Assembly: GCA_016271365.2 (NCBI GenBank)
Contig: CM028131.1
Span: 283,586,001-283,650,000, forward strand
Reading direction: 5' to 3'
Length of the DNA: 64,000 nt
From: Neoceratodus forsteri
Taxonomy: Eukaryota; Chordata; Ceratodontiformes; Ceratodontidae
Shown: positions 41,991-53,195 of the stretch, in pieces
Layout: each line of letters opens with the position of its first letter
Numbering within the stretch: position 1 is the first letter of the stretch
The notes under the pieces: model-generated
What the model saw: the letters and a program-made list of their open reading frames with translations, nothing else
What the model was told of the DNA's origin: nothing
Database searches by the model: none
Position numbers and translations under genes: made by a program

Positions 41991-42611
41991 AAACGCTGTC
42001 TCTCCTCCTTGTTCCATCACCACACCACTCCTTCCTGTTCCTGTCCTTGACTCATTTGCCTCCCATGCCCCTCCATTTAATCTCTCTCCTCTTTCTCCAA
42101 CTCCTTCCCTTCCCCTTACCTACCTCAATGACTCTTCTCCCTCCCTACCTCACTTACCCTCCTACCTCACTAACTCACCAACCCTCCTCCCTTTTTTCTT
42201 CTTCTTCCCTTCTTTGTCCTTCCCCACTTTTTCTGCCTTATTCTGCACCTTCCCTTCCTCCCATCCATCTATGCTCCTCCCTATAATGCCATGTTCCCCT
42301 GGTGCCCTCTCTAATTATGTGATACAATGTACTTTTGCTGTACCCATGGGACAGCTTCATTTCAAACTGTTTACTGTCACTGCTGTTGTTATTATATAAA
42401 CTACTGTGTCTGTTTGGTTTTTACCCTCCTTTCCCCCATTCCCACCAGGACGCATCTGGAAACAATCATCCTTCAGCTCAATATGTCTTTTCTGGTAAAA
42501 CTTTTGAAATAATAAATAAATAAATAATTTATGAAGGGTCTACACTGCCAAAATGGAGCAATATATTAAAAAAGAGAGAGAGAGACCTTAGTACCAGACA
42601 AACATGGCAAA

Positions 42612-43347
42612 AAACATACATACATAGATACATAGATATGTAGATGCTGTTGGCAGATAAGGACCACTAGACCCATCCAGTCTGCCCATTTAAGCTGCCT
42701 AATGAAGTGCTCAGTGACCCTATCTGGTCATTGGTTTTAGCCTTTTCTTCCTATCTCTGTTATTCTTTTGTTTCTGCCCCATGCATGTTTGAAGCCCGCC
42801 ACTGTACGGGCTGTCACCACTTCCCGTGGCAGGCTATTACGTGCATCCACCATCCTTTCCATAATAAAGAACTTCCTGACATTTCCCCTTATGCAACTAC
42901 CCCTCAGTCTCATGTTGTGTCCTCTTGTCCTGGCATTACTATTAATCTGAAATATGTTGTCCCCTTCCACTTTGTTAATGTCCTTGAGGTACTTGAATGT
43001 TTCTATCATGTCACCTCTCTCCCTCCTTTGTTCCAGCGTGTACAAATTGAAGTCCCTCACTCTCTCCTCATAAGGCTTGTGATGTAATGCCTTCACTATT
43101 TTAGTCACCCTTCTCTGCACTGTCTCTATTTTGTCAATGTCCTTTTGAATGTGTGGTCTCTAGAACTGTACACAGTATTCAAGTTGAGGTCTCACCAGGG
43201 TCTTGTACAGTGGAACTATTACCTCCCTCCTTTGGCTTGTGATTCCCCTTCCAATACACCCCAACATCCAACTGGCCATTCCCACAGTCTTTGCCATCTG
43301 CCTAGTGGCCTTCAAGTCATTTCTGATTATGACCCCCAAGTCCCTCT
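42612..43347 (-). mobile_element. CR1 LINE, long copy, 3' piece
   Basis: The first of several pieces of one minus-strand CR1 that runs to about 50770. It starts with the tail (tacatagatacatagatatg on plus) and the 3' UTR, then ORF2 C-terminus at 43120-42737 (QRRVTKIVKALHHKPYEERVRDF...VDARNSLPREVV) and 43369-43160 (MLGCIGRGITSQRREVIVPLYKTLVRPQLEYCVQF). It is cut at 43347 by an LTR element and resumes at 46868. It is a different subfamily from the one at 1-667. Confidence 0.88.
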
Positions 43348-44228
43348 TGTGACCGGGAGCTCCCGCCACTCTTGAGGACCGACCTTTTCTTAAATCTGTT
43401 GCAACAGTTCTTCTATTTCTAAGCCTAATCTATCCTTTACTATTTCTAGTCCATAAGGTTGGCCACCTATGGGCACCCCTTCCCCTCTCTTGACTATGCT
43501 ATAGTGTCCTTTTTGATTTTCATTTTTCCCTGTTAGGTCCTCGTACTGGGAGGGTATTGTGGTGACCTCCAGATGTATATAAAACAGGTTGTGTTAATTG
43601 TTGTTGGATTTAGTATGTAATAGCACTATGTCATAATATACCTTATGTTTATGAAATCTGTAATGTTGAAAATACAATGGCACTAGGTGTTTCTGATAAT
43701 GGTAAAAAGTACTAGGTGACTATTATAGAAACTAAGCTAGTTGTGCTACTTAAAATGCATGTATATTGTTGTAAACTTAAGTAAGAAATGTCATGATGAT
43801 CTGCATATATCTCATGATGCATTGCATTATGGAAGTATGTATGATGTTGTATTTCTTTGAAACTTGATTTGTTGCCAATGCCCTTTGGGGTAGACCTTCT
43901 TTCAGTGATTCTGCATTGAGATTCTTTGTCTATAGCTTGTTTTGTTTGTTTTCTTTTTGGGCCCCCACTACCCAAGCAAATGGGGCCTGCATAGGGGTGG
44001 TGGCTACATCTCAACTAGTGAATTGGATCAGAGATCAGTGTCAGTAGGTGCTGGCTAAGTGCAGAAAAAGGACATTCATAGTCTGTTACTGCAAACTGAT
44101 GTACTGAAGAAGGAATATGGCTTTGCAGAAGCTTATTTCCAGTATTTTGAATAAACATCACACAGAGATTGTGTGTTGAACCTGAAGTTCGGTGTCTGGT
44201 CCATCTGTTATCCCACAACCCCTCCACA
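43348..44228 (+). repeat. 5' LTR of the pol-less element
   Basis: 881 bp. It contains TATATAAAA at 43576-43584 as a plausible promoter TATA box and AATAAA at 44150-44155 as a polyadenylation signal. It differs from the 3' LTR by scattered substitutions and small indels (a few percent in the first 250 bp by eye). Confidence 0.9.
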
Positions 44229-44232
44229 GACT

Positions 44233-44250
44233 TGGTGTTAGAAGTGGGAT
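44233..44250 (+). other. Primer binding site, tRNA-Leu type
   Basis: TGGTGTTAGAAGTGGGAT, four bases inside the 5' LTR, is complementary to CCA plus the 3' end of vertebrate tRNA-Leu (TGGTGTCAGAAGTGGG) with one early mismatch, judged from memory of the tRNA sequence. Confidence 0.75.
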
Positions 44251-44253
44251 AAC

Positions 44254-44880
44254 TTGCTGGAAGCATCTGGACTGGCCGAAGAGGGACATTTTCTGGTGGA
44301 TATTGCCCAGATATCCCAGGTGGACCAATGCACCAGGAGCTGTCGGAGAAGAAAGTCCGTGGAGTTTGGCCCAGAACCATGGCTGACAGATGGCGAGAAG
44401 CTGCTGCCTGGACTGGACTTGGGAGATTGGAGGGAGGCCAAACCTGATGACAATGAAGAGAAGCAGGTTGAGGCAGACTGGAGGTGCAAGAGACAACATC
44501 TGGAGGTGGAGACCCTGATGAGGATGATCCACTGGATGAGTGGGCAATGGCTGGAGGCAGACCGCCTATGCAGAGAGGTGGAAAACTGGTGCCAGGTGCT
44601 CGAGAGGTTCCTGCTGGAGAGCTTGGACAAAGAGTCGGAGGAAGAATTTTTGTGGTCTCAGTTTGAGGAGGACCCCCTGACTGAGCAAGATATTCCTTTG
44701 TTTCCTGTGTTCCCAGGATGTTACCTGTTGGAGCTCGGAGATGTAGGTATGGAACCTGAATGTGAGACCCCAGGTAAGACTGTGCTTAGTGATATTGTGC
44801 TGGGGTTGAAGACTCCAAGCAAGCAAGAAGAAGCCTATGAGGCTGAAGGAACTTTTTCTTGTGTTGATGCAGCTAATTAA
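44254..44880 (+). CDS. Unrecognised 208-codon ORF of the pol-less LTR element
   Basis: Open from just after the primer site to TAA at 44878-44880. The first codon taken is TTG; the first ATG in frame is near residue 88 (MRMIHWMSGQW), so the true start is unknown. The product is acidic and Trp/Glu rich, with a likely amphipathic helical stretch (VETLMRMIHWMSGQWLEADR, then EVENWCQVLERFLLES) and no zinc knuckle or known Gag motif. Position equals that of gag. It could be a degenerate or divergent Gag, or only an RNA packaging region that happens to be open. Confidence 0.45.
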   Translation: MLEASGLAEEGHFLVDIAQISQVDQCTRSCRRRKSVEFGPEPWLTDGEKLLPGLDLGDWREAKPDDNEEKQVEADWRCKRQHLEVETLMRMIHWMSGQWLEADRLCREVENWCQVLERFLLESLDKESEEEFLWSQFEEDPLTEQDIPLFPVFPGCYLLELGDVGMEPECETPGKTVLSDIVLGLKTPSKQEEAYEAEGTFSCVDAAN

Positions 44881-45965
44881 CAGTATTGACTGGGGTATAC
44901 TGCATGCTAAAAATGCTAATGTGGTCAAACTGTTACAGTATGTTAAAGTTAAGGAGGGTAGAGGTCATTTAAAAAAATGTCACCCTTGGAAAAAGGGAAA
45001 CTCTCACACAGGTTACAAGGTATTAGATGGTAACAGATGGCTGAAAATGGCACAGTGATTAAAAGGATGTTTACTAAGACACCCCAGAATTAAAAAGTTA
45101 AGGAACCTGCTGTTTACCATTGCAGGATATTCAGCATGGGAAGTTCCTTGGCATCCTGTAGGTTTCTGTAGTGACCTGCCTGGGGATACGATGACCAAGG
45201 ATTTGGGGTCATAGGTTATAAAAGGTTGAAACAGGAGAGTAGAAACTACTATTGCTCCTTCCATAATCCCGCAGGCACTTTGTGTAAGACAGAGGGGTCA
45301 AGTTAGTTGCAGGCAAGGCCAGAGGTGGCTCTGCAATGGTCCCTTTCTGTAGGCAAAAGTGTAGCATATTTGATCAGGGGGCGGGCCTGATGTCAAAGAA
45401 AGAGGTAATCAAGGGCAGACAAGGAGTCTGAAGTGGTATGTGTGTTTTATTCTTTTCTGAGTGAAAACCTACAAAGGAGACGTGGGTGGAAAATGGATTG
45501 GAACCTGTGCTGGGGTAACACCTTGAGTGTCTACCCTCAGGTGTCTATATCTGTAACAAAGTGAAATGAATCAAGAGTCATATTGGGTTTATGTAGAGGG
45601 GTTGAACCTAGGTCATGGGCCCCTGCTTAAAACTGACTTGTCTGGTGGGGTTGGAGCAGGTAGTTACTCACCCCAGAGAAAGTAGTTCTATGGTACTGGA
45701 CTTTACAACTGTCCAGATTTTTGGTTAAGAAATATAACAGACTTTCCCTAAAAGGAGATAGTTCAGGAAAGGTACCGTTCGTCTCTGTTGAGAAATGTAT
45801 TAATGCCTCAGGGTAAAGAATGATGATATCCACTATGTTTATGATAGAATGTGTATCGTTAATAGGGACCCTGAGATGTAGCTTCTGAAGATGGATGGGT
45901 AGAAGCTCCATCCCTTCCTGGATCAGGAAGGTGGTAAGCAGTCTGCAATAACTGCTTCCCTATTA
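44881..45965 (+). other. Non-coding internal region of the pol-less element
   Basis: No frame longer than about 95 codons and no pol motif on either strand. It is the spacer between the ORF and the polypurine tract. Confidence 0.7.
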
Positions 45966-45977
45966 AGGTGGGGGATA

Positions 45978-46862
45978 TGTGACCGGGAGCTCCTGCCACT
46001 CTTGAGGACCAACCTTTTCTTAAATCTGTTGCAACAGTTCTTCTATTTCTAAGCCTAATCTATCCTTCACTATTTCTAGTCCATAAGGTTGGCCACCTAT
46101 GGACACCCCTCTCCCCTCTCTTGACTATGCTATATAGTGTCCTCTTTGATTTTCATTTTTCCCTCTTAGGTCCTCATACAGGAAGGGTATTGTAGTGATC
46201 TCCAGATGTATATAAAACAGGTTGTGTTAATTGTTGTTGGATTTAGTATGTAATAGCACTATGTCATAATATATCTTATGTTTATGAAACCTGTAATGTT
46301 GAAGATACCATGGCACTAGGTGTTTTTGATACTGGTAAAAAGTACTAGGTGACTATTATAGAAACTAAGCTAGCTGTGCTACTTAAAATGCATGTATATT
46401 GTTGTAAACTTAAGTAAGAAATGTCATGATGATTTGCATAAATCTCATGATGCGTTGCATTATGGAAGTATGTATGATGTTGTATTTCTTTGAAATTTGA
46501 TTTGTTGCCAATGCCCTTTGGGGTAGACCTTCTTTCAGTGATTCTGCATCGAAATTCTTTGTCTATAGCTTGGTTTTTTTTTTTTTCTTTTTGGGCCCCC
46601 ACTACCCAAGCAAATGGGGCCTGCATAGGGGTGGTGGCTACATCTCAACTAGTGAATTGGATCAGAGATCAGTGTCAGTAGGTGCTGGCTAAGTGCAGAG
46701 AAAGGACATTCATAGTCTGTTACTGCAAACTGATGTACTGAAGAAGGAATATGGCATTGCAGAAGCTTATTTCCAGTATTTTGAATAAACATCACACAGG
46801 GATTGTGTGTTGAACCTGAAGTTCAGTGTCTGGCGCATCTGTTATCCTACACCCCCACCACA
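45978..46862 (+). repeat. 3' LTR of the pol-less element
   Basis: 885 bp, colinear with the 5' LTR. TATATAAAA is at 46209-46217 and AATAAA at 46784-46789. It follows directly after the polypurine tract and two bases (ta). Confidence 0.9.
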
Positions 46863-46867
46863 CCTCT

Positions 46868-49130
46868 CCTCTTTAGTTTCTGCAAGCAGCTCCCCCCCAA
46901 CCTGTAGCTCACCCCAGGGTTCCTGCTCCTCACATGCATGATTTTGCACTTCTTTGTGTTAAACCTTAACTGCCATGCCCCTGACCATTTCTCCAGCAGT
47001 TCCAGGTCTTTTCTCATCCTTTCCACCCCCTCTGGAATATCCACCCTGTTGCAGATCTTAGTGTCATCTGCAAACAGGCAAACCTTTCCCTCCAGTCTAT
47101 TGCAATGTCACTGATGAAGACATTGAAGAGGACTGGCCACAGAACTAACCTTTAAGGTACCCCACTGGTCCACCTCCCTTTCGTCTGATTGGGTTCCATT
47201 CACCATTACGCTCTGTTTCCTGTCCCTTAACCAGTTTCCAATCACGACCTTGCATCCCAACCCCAAGCTGCCTAGCTTGTTTACCATTCTCCAATGTGGG
47301 ACTGTATCAAAGGCTTTGCTGAAATAGAGGTAGGCAATATCTACTGCTCCCCCCTGGTCTATTGCCTGTGTCACTCAGTCAAACAACTCTATCAGATTAG
47401 TTTGAAAGGATTGTCCTGCAGAGAACCCATGTTGCCTGGGATCCACCAGACCATTTGCTTTCAGGTGTTTCACTATTCTTTCCTTAAGGAGTGCTTCCAT
47501 TATCTTTCTGACTACAGAGGTTAGACTAACTGGCCTGTAGTCCCCCACTTCTTCTTTGCTACTGCTGTTGTGAAGAGTGACAGCATTTGCCCTTCTCCAG
47601 TCCTCTGAGGTCACTCCAGTGTCTAAGGACTCACTGAACAGAGCTGCCAGAGGGGCTTCCAGTTTAGTCCTCAGTTCCTTTAGGACCCTGGGATGTATGC
47701 CATCTGGACCCATGACGTTTTCTACCTTTAGCTTCACCAGTTCTTCTAGGACCCTCTCCTCTGTGAGTGGACTGGCGTTTACCTCCTTATCCTTAGCTCC
47801 TTTGAAGTCCAGCTGTGGGCCCTCCCCATCCCCTTCCAGAGTGAAGACTGAATATAAATATTTGGTCAGGATCGCTGCTTTTTACCCTTCTCCCTCCACT
47901 ACTGTATCTCCCCTTGGCCCCTCTAAGCTTTGCTACTCCCCCTCTTTGCCTTTCTTCTCTTGCTAATGTACCTGAAGATTGTCCCATCTCCTTTTTTAAC
48001 CAATTGAGCTATTCTCTCCTCCATTTGTGCTTTAGAGCTCCTCATTGCCTTCCCCGCCTCTCTCAGACAGTTCTGGTACATTTCCTTGCCCTCATTCCTT
48101 TGTGTTTTCTTATACTTCCTAAAGGCTAGCCTTTTGGCCCTTACTTTTTCTGCCACCCCCAAGAACAAAGTGGTTTGCCTCTCCTTTTACTCTTGACTAT
48201 TGCCTAACGCATTGTTTTGTTACCTTCGCTATAGCCTCCTTGATGTGTGCCCATTTTTCCTCAACATCCGCACCTATCCCCCTCTTTTCCAGGGTTTCTT
48301 TTAGCTGTAGTCCCATACTGGTAAAGTCCGCCCTTCTAAAGACTAAGACTCTTGCCTTCATATGGGTTGACTGGATCCCTATGTTCACTTTGAACCACAC
48401 CATATTGTGGTTGCTGGACCCTAACTGACCTTCCACCCTAAGATCTGCTACCCTGTCCCCATTGGTCAGTACCAGATCCAGGATTGCCTGGTCCCTGGTA
48501 GGAGGAAGTAGACTGTTGGTTAACTAGAATCTCCAGCTTATCCAATATGTAGGGAATGGGCAGACTAGATGGGCCAAGTGGTCCTTATCTGCCTTCAAAG
48601 TCTATGTTTTTATGTCTATGTTTCCTGAACCAGTTGCCTAAGACCAGCCCCCTTAAGGGAGTCCACAAAGTCCTGTGTCCTAGCTGAGGCCCTTACTAGG
48701 ATGGACCAGTCTACCTTTGGCATGTTAAAGTCTCTCATTAGCAGTACCTCACCCTTTGCTGCCATTTCATGAATGTTTTCTAGCAGCTGCTTTTCAATTT
48801 CCTCGACCTGAGATGGGGGTCTGTAAACAACCCCTGTGTGAATGGCTGTTACATTGCCTGGCTCAAGGGTGACCCAAACTTCCTCTGGTTGCTCATGCCT
48901 GTTTTGAATTACAGTCGTCTTTATGCTCTCTTTGACGTAGATAGCAACCCCTCCCCCCCTTTTACCCTCCCTATCTTTTCTGAACAGGGCATAACCTGGT
49001 ACACTTATGTCCAAGCTGTGGTTGCTGGTGTACCATGTTTTGGTTCAGCCTCTGTCATTGCAGCCACCAGGTCTAGGATCTTGTTCCCCAGACTGTGGGC
49101 ATTTGTGTGCATGACCTTCCATGAAATGCG
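46868..49130 (-). pseudogene. CR1 long copy ORF2: endonuclease and reverse transcriptase pieces
   Basis: Read from right to left: endonuclease start near 49130 (NAHSLGNKILDLVAAM), 49014-48621 (SVPGYALFRKDREGKRGGGV, GVVYRPPSQ, VLLMRDFNMPKVDWS), then after a 120-bp CR1-tail insertion 48499-48197 (LDLVLTNGDRVADL, QLGSSNHNMVWFKV), linker 48168-47923 and RT 47737-47100 (GPDGIHPRVLKEL, DYRPVSLTSVVRKIMEALL, QHGFSAGQSFQTNLIELFD, YLYFSKAFDTVPH). The region where FADD is expected (about 47060-47110) is only partly readable. Many frameshifts and a gap in the endonuclease make it non-functional. Confidence 0.85.
48500..48620 (+). mobile_element. CR1 3' tail inserted in the long CR1 ORF2
   Basis: About 120 bp of 3' UTR (gttggttaactagaatctcc, gggccaagtggtccttatct, then CTATG repeats) lie in plus orientation inside the minus-strand endonuclease region. 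The host reading frame (LRQLVQET then TRDQAILDL) is continuous across it. No clear target duplication; at most 2 bp of overlap. Confidence 0.85.
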
Positions 49131-49270
49131 GCATCTTTTTGTTCTCTCCTTGTGTTTTGTCCCTTGCTTCATCCTACTGTTCCTGGAGTGCTCTATGTGG
49201 TGCTTCCTATTTTATTGCCACTCAAAAATAGCAGCCCCGCAGTAGAGTGTGCTAATAGGACAAACTAATA

Positions 49271-49598
49271 TCACAAATCTCCCAAAGTCCAGCACCACTG
49301 ACTACAAACCGAGACCACATTGATCTATGTTTAACAAAGACAATTTATTGAAGGCAAACAAAATAAATGCGCTCACCCAAAAGCATTATGCACAAGCTGG
49401 AAGGAGGAAGGCAGAACCCCACAAAACTTTGACTGGTTTCACTAAGGCGACATCAGGAAGTTTTGTGGGGTTCTGCCTTCTTCTCTCCAGCTGACGCGAA
49501 AGCATTGATGTTTGCCTTCAATAAAATGGCTTTGTTAAACATAAATTAATGTGGTCTTGGTTTGTGGTGAGTGGTGCTGGACTTTGGAAGATTTGTGT
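49271..49598. mobile_element. Palindromic foldback MITE in the long CR1
   Basis: The two halves are inverted copies over nearly their whole length (about 160 bp each): CACAAATCT, CCAAAGTCCAGCACCACT, TATGTTTAACAAAG, TTATTGAAGGCAAAC and GGCAGAACCCCACAAAACTT each recur as complements, with the centre near 49437. No coding capacity. It separates CR1 ORF1 from ORF2. Confidence 0.85.
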
Positions 49599-49599
49599 T

Positions 49600-50770
49600 G
49601 CTTCCTTTTTTATTACCTTACTGGTTGCTTGTGGTCCAGGTCCTTTTATTAGTTGTGATAACATTATGTCCTGAGCGCAGCCTATCCCGCCCTGTGGTAC
49701 CTGTGTATCTGCCCTCGGTTGACATCCTGGTCTTGCATGATATGTGTACTAACCTGTGGGGGCGGGCTGCCTGAATCTCTCCACTCCCTACAGCCCCCCC
49801 CCCACCGTGGCTAGTTTAAATGCTTACTCAGAAAGCATGTAAACCTCTCATTGAGGACAGACATACCCTCCTCAAAAGAATACAGGCTGTTTTTTCTGTA
49901 AGGCATGCATCATCCCAGGTTGTGCCCCAGTCCCCAATGTAGCCAAAATCGTTTTCCCTGCACCAGTCTTTCAACCACTTGTTGAAGGTTTTGATGTGTT
50001 GGTTTCTTTCCCTCCTCCTTCCCCTGACTGGTAGCACCTCTGAGAACATAACAGAGTTTGCTAACCCTCCCCCAGCCCCTACCCAAATCCCTAAAATTCT
50101 CCTGATCCTTCTCCATACTTGCTCTTTCCTTGGCTAGGTCGTTTGTCCCCAGATGAACAATGATGTCCAGCCCCCCCAGCCATGGCCTTTGCGATCCTAT
50201 GGATCTGCTCCCCCTCCCTCAGAGCTGTGCTTCCTGGGAGACACAAAACCTCCCTCTCCCTACTGATGCCTGATCCTATTGCCATACCCTGAACTATTGA
50301 ATCCCCAACTAGGAGAAGCTTCCTTCTCCTCCGGGATTCTCTGGCCCCATCCCCTGTGCCCCCCTCCTGTTGGGTCTGTCCATCACCCCTGGTCACAACC
50401 TTGGGTTCCCTTACAGGGCTCTCCCTCTCCATGAGAACATCATATTTGTTCTTTAGTTGTACTGGGTGAGGGTATGTGCTTGAGCTCCACCTTTCTCAGC
50501 CTCCCTGAGCCCACCGTAGTCCATCCAGGCCTCTGTCTGAGTACCCTCTGTGGCAGTGGCTGGTGGTATGGTGGTCCCTGGGTGGGGGCAAAGGTCCCCA
50601 CTATTCCTGCCAACTGTGCTTGAAGCCTGACAACCTCCTCCCGCAACTCAGAGAGGTGCCTGCAGATAGGACAGCACGGCAGCTTCCAGAACATTTCTCT
50701 GAAGACTGCTGCTCCATAGCCACTGTACTGCACCTCTCCACGTGTAATCCTGTGGACTTCTACAGTGTCC
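49600..50770 (-). pseudogene. CR1 long copy ORF1 with coiled coil and esterase-like domain
   Basis: The frames 50733-50440, 50432-50091 and 50049-49828 together make an ORF1 product. N-terminal: CCPICRHLSELREEVVRLQAQLAG (Cys pair and a heptad-like coiled coil). Middle: RRKLLLVGDSIVQGM, the GDS block of the SGNH-hydrolase/esterase domain known from CR1 ORF1. C-terminal: FNKWLKDWCRENDFGYIG. It would bind RNA and form the ribonucleoprotein. Frameshifts near 50435 and 50090 break it. Confidence 0.8.
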
Positions 50771-51284
50771 TCAAATACTCGCTAAATTTTCCTTTATGTC
50801 TTTACTCCATTTTCTTCCCCCCCTTTCTTCCTTCTCTTTGTCTGTCTGCCCCACCAGTAGGTAGGTGTAGTCTCTACCAATGAAGTAGGAAGAATCTGAA
50901 TGACACAGGTGCCTATAAAAGTAACCTGAGCCCTTAGGCAGGTGGGTTGAGGGTGGGGGTGGGGTCTACTAGCTGCCCATTGAAAAACAATCAACCCGGT
51001 GTGGAGTTTTCCCCACAGCACAGTTAAACCTGTAGAAATATAAGCCACAAAATCAACTGTATTAAACAAATTAAGAAACTACTGCTAGGTGAAAGAATGC
51101 ATAAGAATTTAAGCCCAGTTACCTGGAATGTAATCCTAGCTGAGGTTAGAAGCACAGAAACTTCCAGAAGGTTACTAACAACAGAAAGCCCAAGCAGCCT
51201 GAGACAAGCAACTTCAGCAAGTGCTGCTAGGACAACAGCAAGAAATTCAGCCAAGAACAAAGGTGCAGAGTAAATTTATGCTTA
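50771..51284. other. Possible CR1 5' UTR or flank
   Basis: No coding signal. It could be the 5' UTR of the long minus-strand CR1 or unrelated flank; the edge is not visible. Confidence 0.4.
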
Positions 51285-53195
51285 TGTAACCCCTAGGTGG
51301 TGCTATCCCAAGGGCTACTACCCCTGCCTGCCTGGCTAGTAGCAGGTTAAGGGGCCTGGGTAATGAAATGGGTGCCTCCACCCGGAAGTCAGGGTTGTTA
51401 GTGGTCAAGCTAACCTGGGTACAGCCCTCCGGGACACTGTAACCCCCCTCTTTCCCTTCTAGTGGCCTGAACAATATACAGTAATTACTTTCACAATGAC
51501 CCTTGTTCACCAGGAAATTACCCATGCTGTTTGCACTTACCACCAGGGCCAGTTCCTCTAGCTTGACCCTGGGGACCCCCTGTAAAACAAGGTTAAGCAC
51601 AGCAAATAGCAACAGTACAATACTTTTGGCACAACTGGAACCACAGTCAGGTTAAATACAAACAAAGTTAAATCTGATTTATTCAGGGTACTTTAACAAG
51701 GAAGGGGCGTAATCAGGTTGATTTGCTTAAAAGCTATATTAATCAGACAGTTATGCATGCAGTTCAGAGTCCCTACACAGTCACACACTCTGGGTACCCA
51801 AGTAGGAAAACGGTGGGCTAGCCAGGAACGTTGCAGCTGGTTGGGGCACTATGATGGAAGAAAGCAACATGCACAACACACACTATTTGTAATCCGGAGC
51901 CGGAGGGCTCAGTTCGTGAAAGAAAAGGCAACAAGACAATCAGATGACAACACTTTTAGATTTAGCTGTTATTGCAGGGAGCTACCCTGATGTTTACTCA
52001 TGATACCCGATACTGGACACAGGCAGGACAAAATCAAGACTACAGGCTGTTGAGCTGGAGTGCCCAGAGAAGCAGGGCCCACACGAATCACCGAGGCATT
52101 GTTCCTGTTCAAGGCATTGAGCAGGGGGCTGATCCCCAGGCTGGCCTCTCATCGATGACTTTCTCTGCGTAGCAGGTATTCTGGTAGGGCCAGCGTAGCA
52201 GGGCCCAGGCAAACAGAAATGGATATGGATTCAGTCTGTGGAGCTGGATACAGCCTCCAACAAGCAACACACAGTTCAGACACACAGTGGGGAACCAAAT
52301 CACAACCCACTATAAGCACACAGCACATTCACATGTAAGGAAATTCCACTGTATTAAGCAAATGGCTCTCCAGTCACAATTACAGAGTCTCTGTACAATT
52401 TGGGAGTTCAGAGGTAGCTGGAAGTCCTGACAGGCTGATCGCATTCAGCAAATTTTCGGTCTTCTTCAGGTTAAAGCCTGCTCACAATTCAGTGGCTCAA
52501 TTCGCTCTCCAAATTCGGATTCAGTCTGAAAAAAAGCACAAGTTCCCTCTCAGGAACAGCAGGCAGGCATGCAGACCAAACTCAGGCCTTTCCACAGTTC
52601 TCCCACATGAATCCACTATGGATTGCTGCTCGAACTATCTCGAGCAGTTACTTCTTCACTTCCCAACTCAGATCTAACTGAAACTGCAAGCAGTATGGGA
52701 CTTTCCCCAAGATCCAAAAGGTTCGGTTGGCTGATCTGTCTGTCAGTCACAACAAGAGCTCCCCCTCCAGGTTATTTTAGGTGCTAAAAGCCCAAAACTA
52801 CAGTTCCTACAAGTTTTGGCCCCACCAAGCTCCTGTAGGCTCCATTTTAGAGTCCCAAATGTACTGATTGGCCTATTCTGCAGTCCAGGACCAAGATGAT
52901 GGAAACAAACAGAACTGTCCATGCTGCAAAGAAGGCAGGTTAGAACAAACTGCAATATTAGTACTACTTTAACAAACGATCAGCAAACAAGTACATCTTC
53001 TACAGAGCTCCCTCTCAGATTAATTATGACTGCAATCCAGGCTGCCCTTAAAGAGACAGTACACAGAGGCTATACAGGCACTCTCTGGCAATACATTTAA
53101 ACTGCTAAAATGCAGAACACCAGCCTGGCAGTGAGCATTTAGGCAAGCTCAAGGAAGACTTTTTGGGAACCCCAATTTGAAGGGGGGGGGTTACA
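51285..53195 (-). mobile_element. Solo LTR of the PNMA-type gypsy family
   Basis: 1911 bp related along its length to the LTRs at 5534 and 15154 and in the same orientation (begins TGTAACCCCTAGG, ends GGGGGTTACA on plus). It is flanked by a perfect 4-bp duplication CTTA (51281-51284 and 53196-53199), so it formed by LTR-LTR recombination of a full insertion. It is more diverged from the two LTRs of the full copy than they are from each other. Confidence 0.9.

Larger units (their letters stand above)
37613..42530 (+). mobile_element. L2-clade LINE, copy C, split by another L2
   Basis: Plus-strand L2 in two pieces: 37613-37865 (endonuclease region) and about 39770-42530 (end of endonuclease, linker, RT, C-terminus and 3' UTR with AAATAAATAAATAA tail at 42508-42530). 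The 1.9 kb in between is a minus-strand L2. 5'-truncated and heavily mutated. Its 3' end carries CTGGTAAAAC, the same terminal word as the copies at 37866 and 57000. Confidence 0.85.
43348..46862 (+). mobile_element. Non-autonomous LTR retrotransposon, no pol (3.5 kb)
   Basis: It has two LTRs of 881 and 885 bp (43348-44228, 45978-46862) starting TGTGACC and ending CCACA, flanked by a perfect 5-bp duplication CCTCT (43343-43347 and 46863-46867) within CR1. A tRNA-Leu-type primer site is at 44233-44250 and a polypurine tract (aaggtggggga) at 45966-45976. The internal region is only 1.75 kb and carries one 208-codon frame and no protease, RT, RNase H or integrase, so proteins must come from elsewhere. 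The structure fits a LARD/TRIM-like derivative of a gypsy or ERV-like parent. Confidence 0.9.

Noticed and set aside
44254..44880. Calling the 208-codon frame a Gag
   Set aside because: No zinc knuckle, no capsid motif and no ATG near the start. Position alone is not enough.
43348..46862. LTR ends at 44217 and 46851 (first CA after TATCC)
   Set aside because: Alignment of both LTRs continues 11 bases further to CCACA, and only those ends give a perfect CCTCT duplication and the usual spacing to the primer site.
49828..50432. Possible host esterase/lipase gene from the LLVGDSIVQGM motif
   Set aside because: The context (coiled coil before it, CR1 ORF2 after it on the same strand) shows that it is CR1 ORF1.
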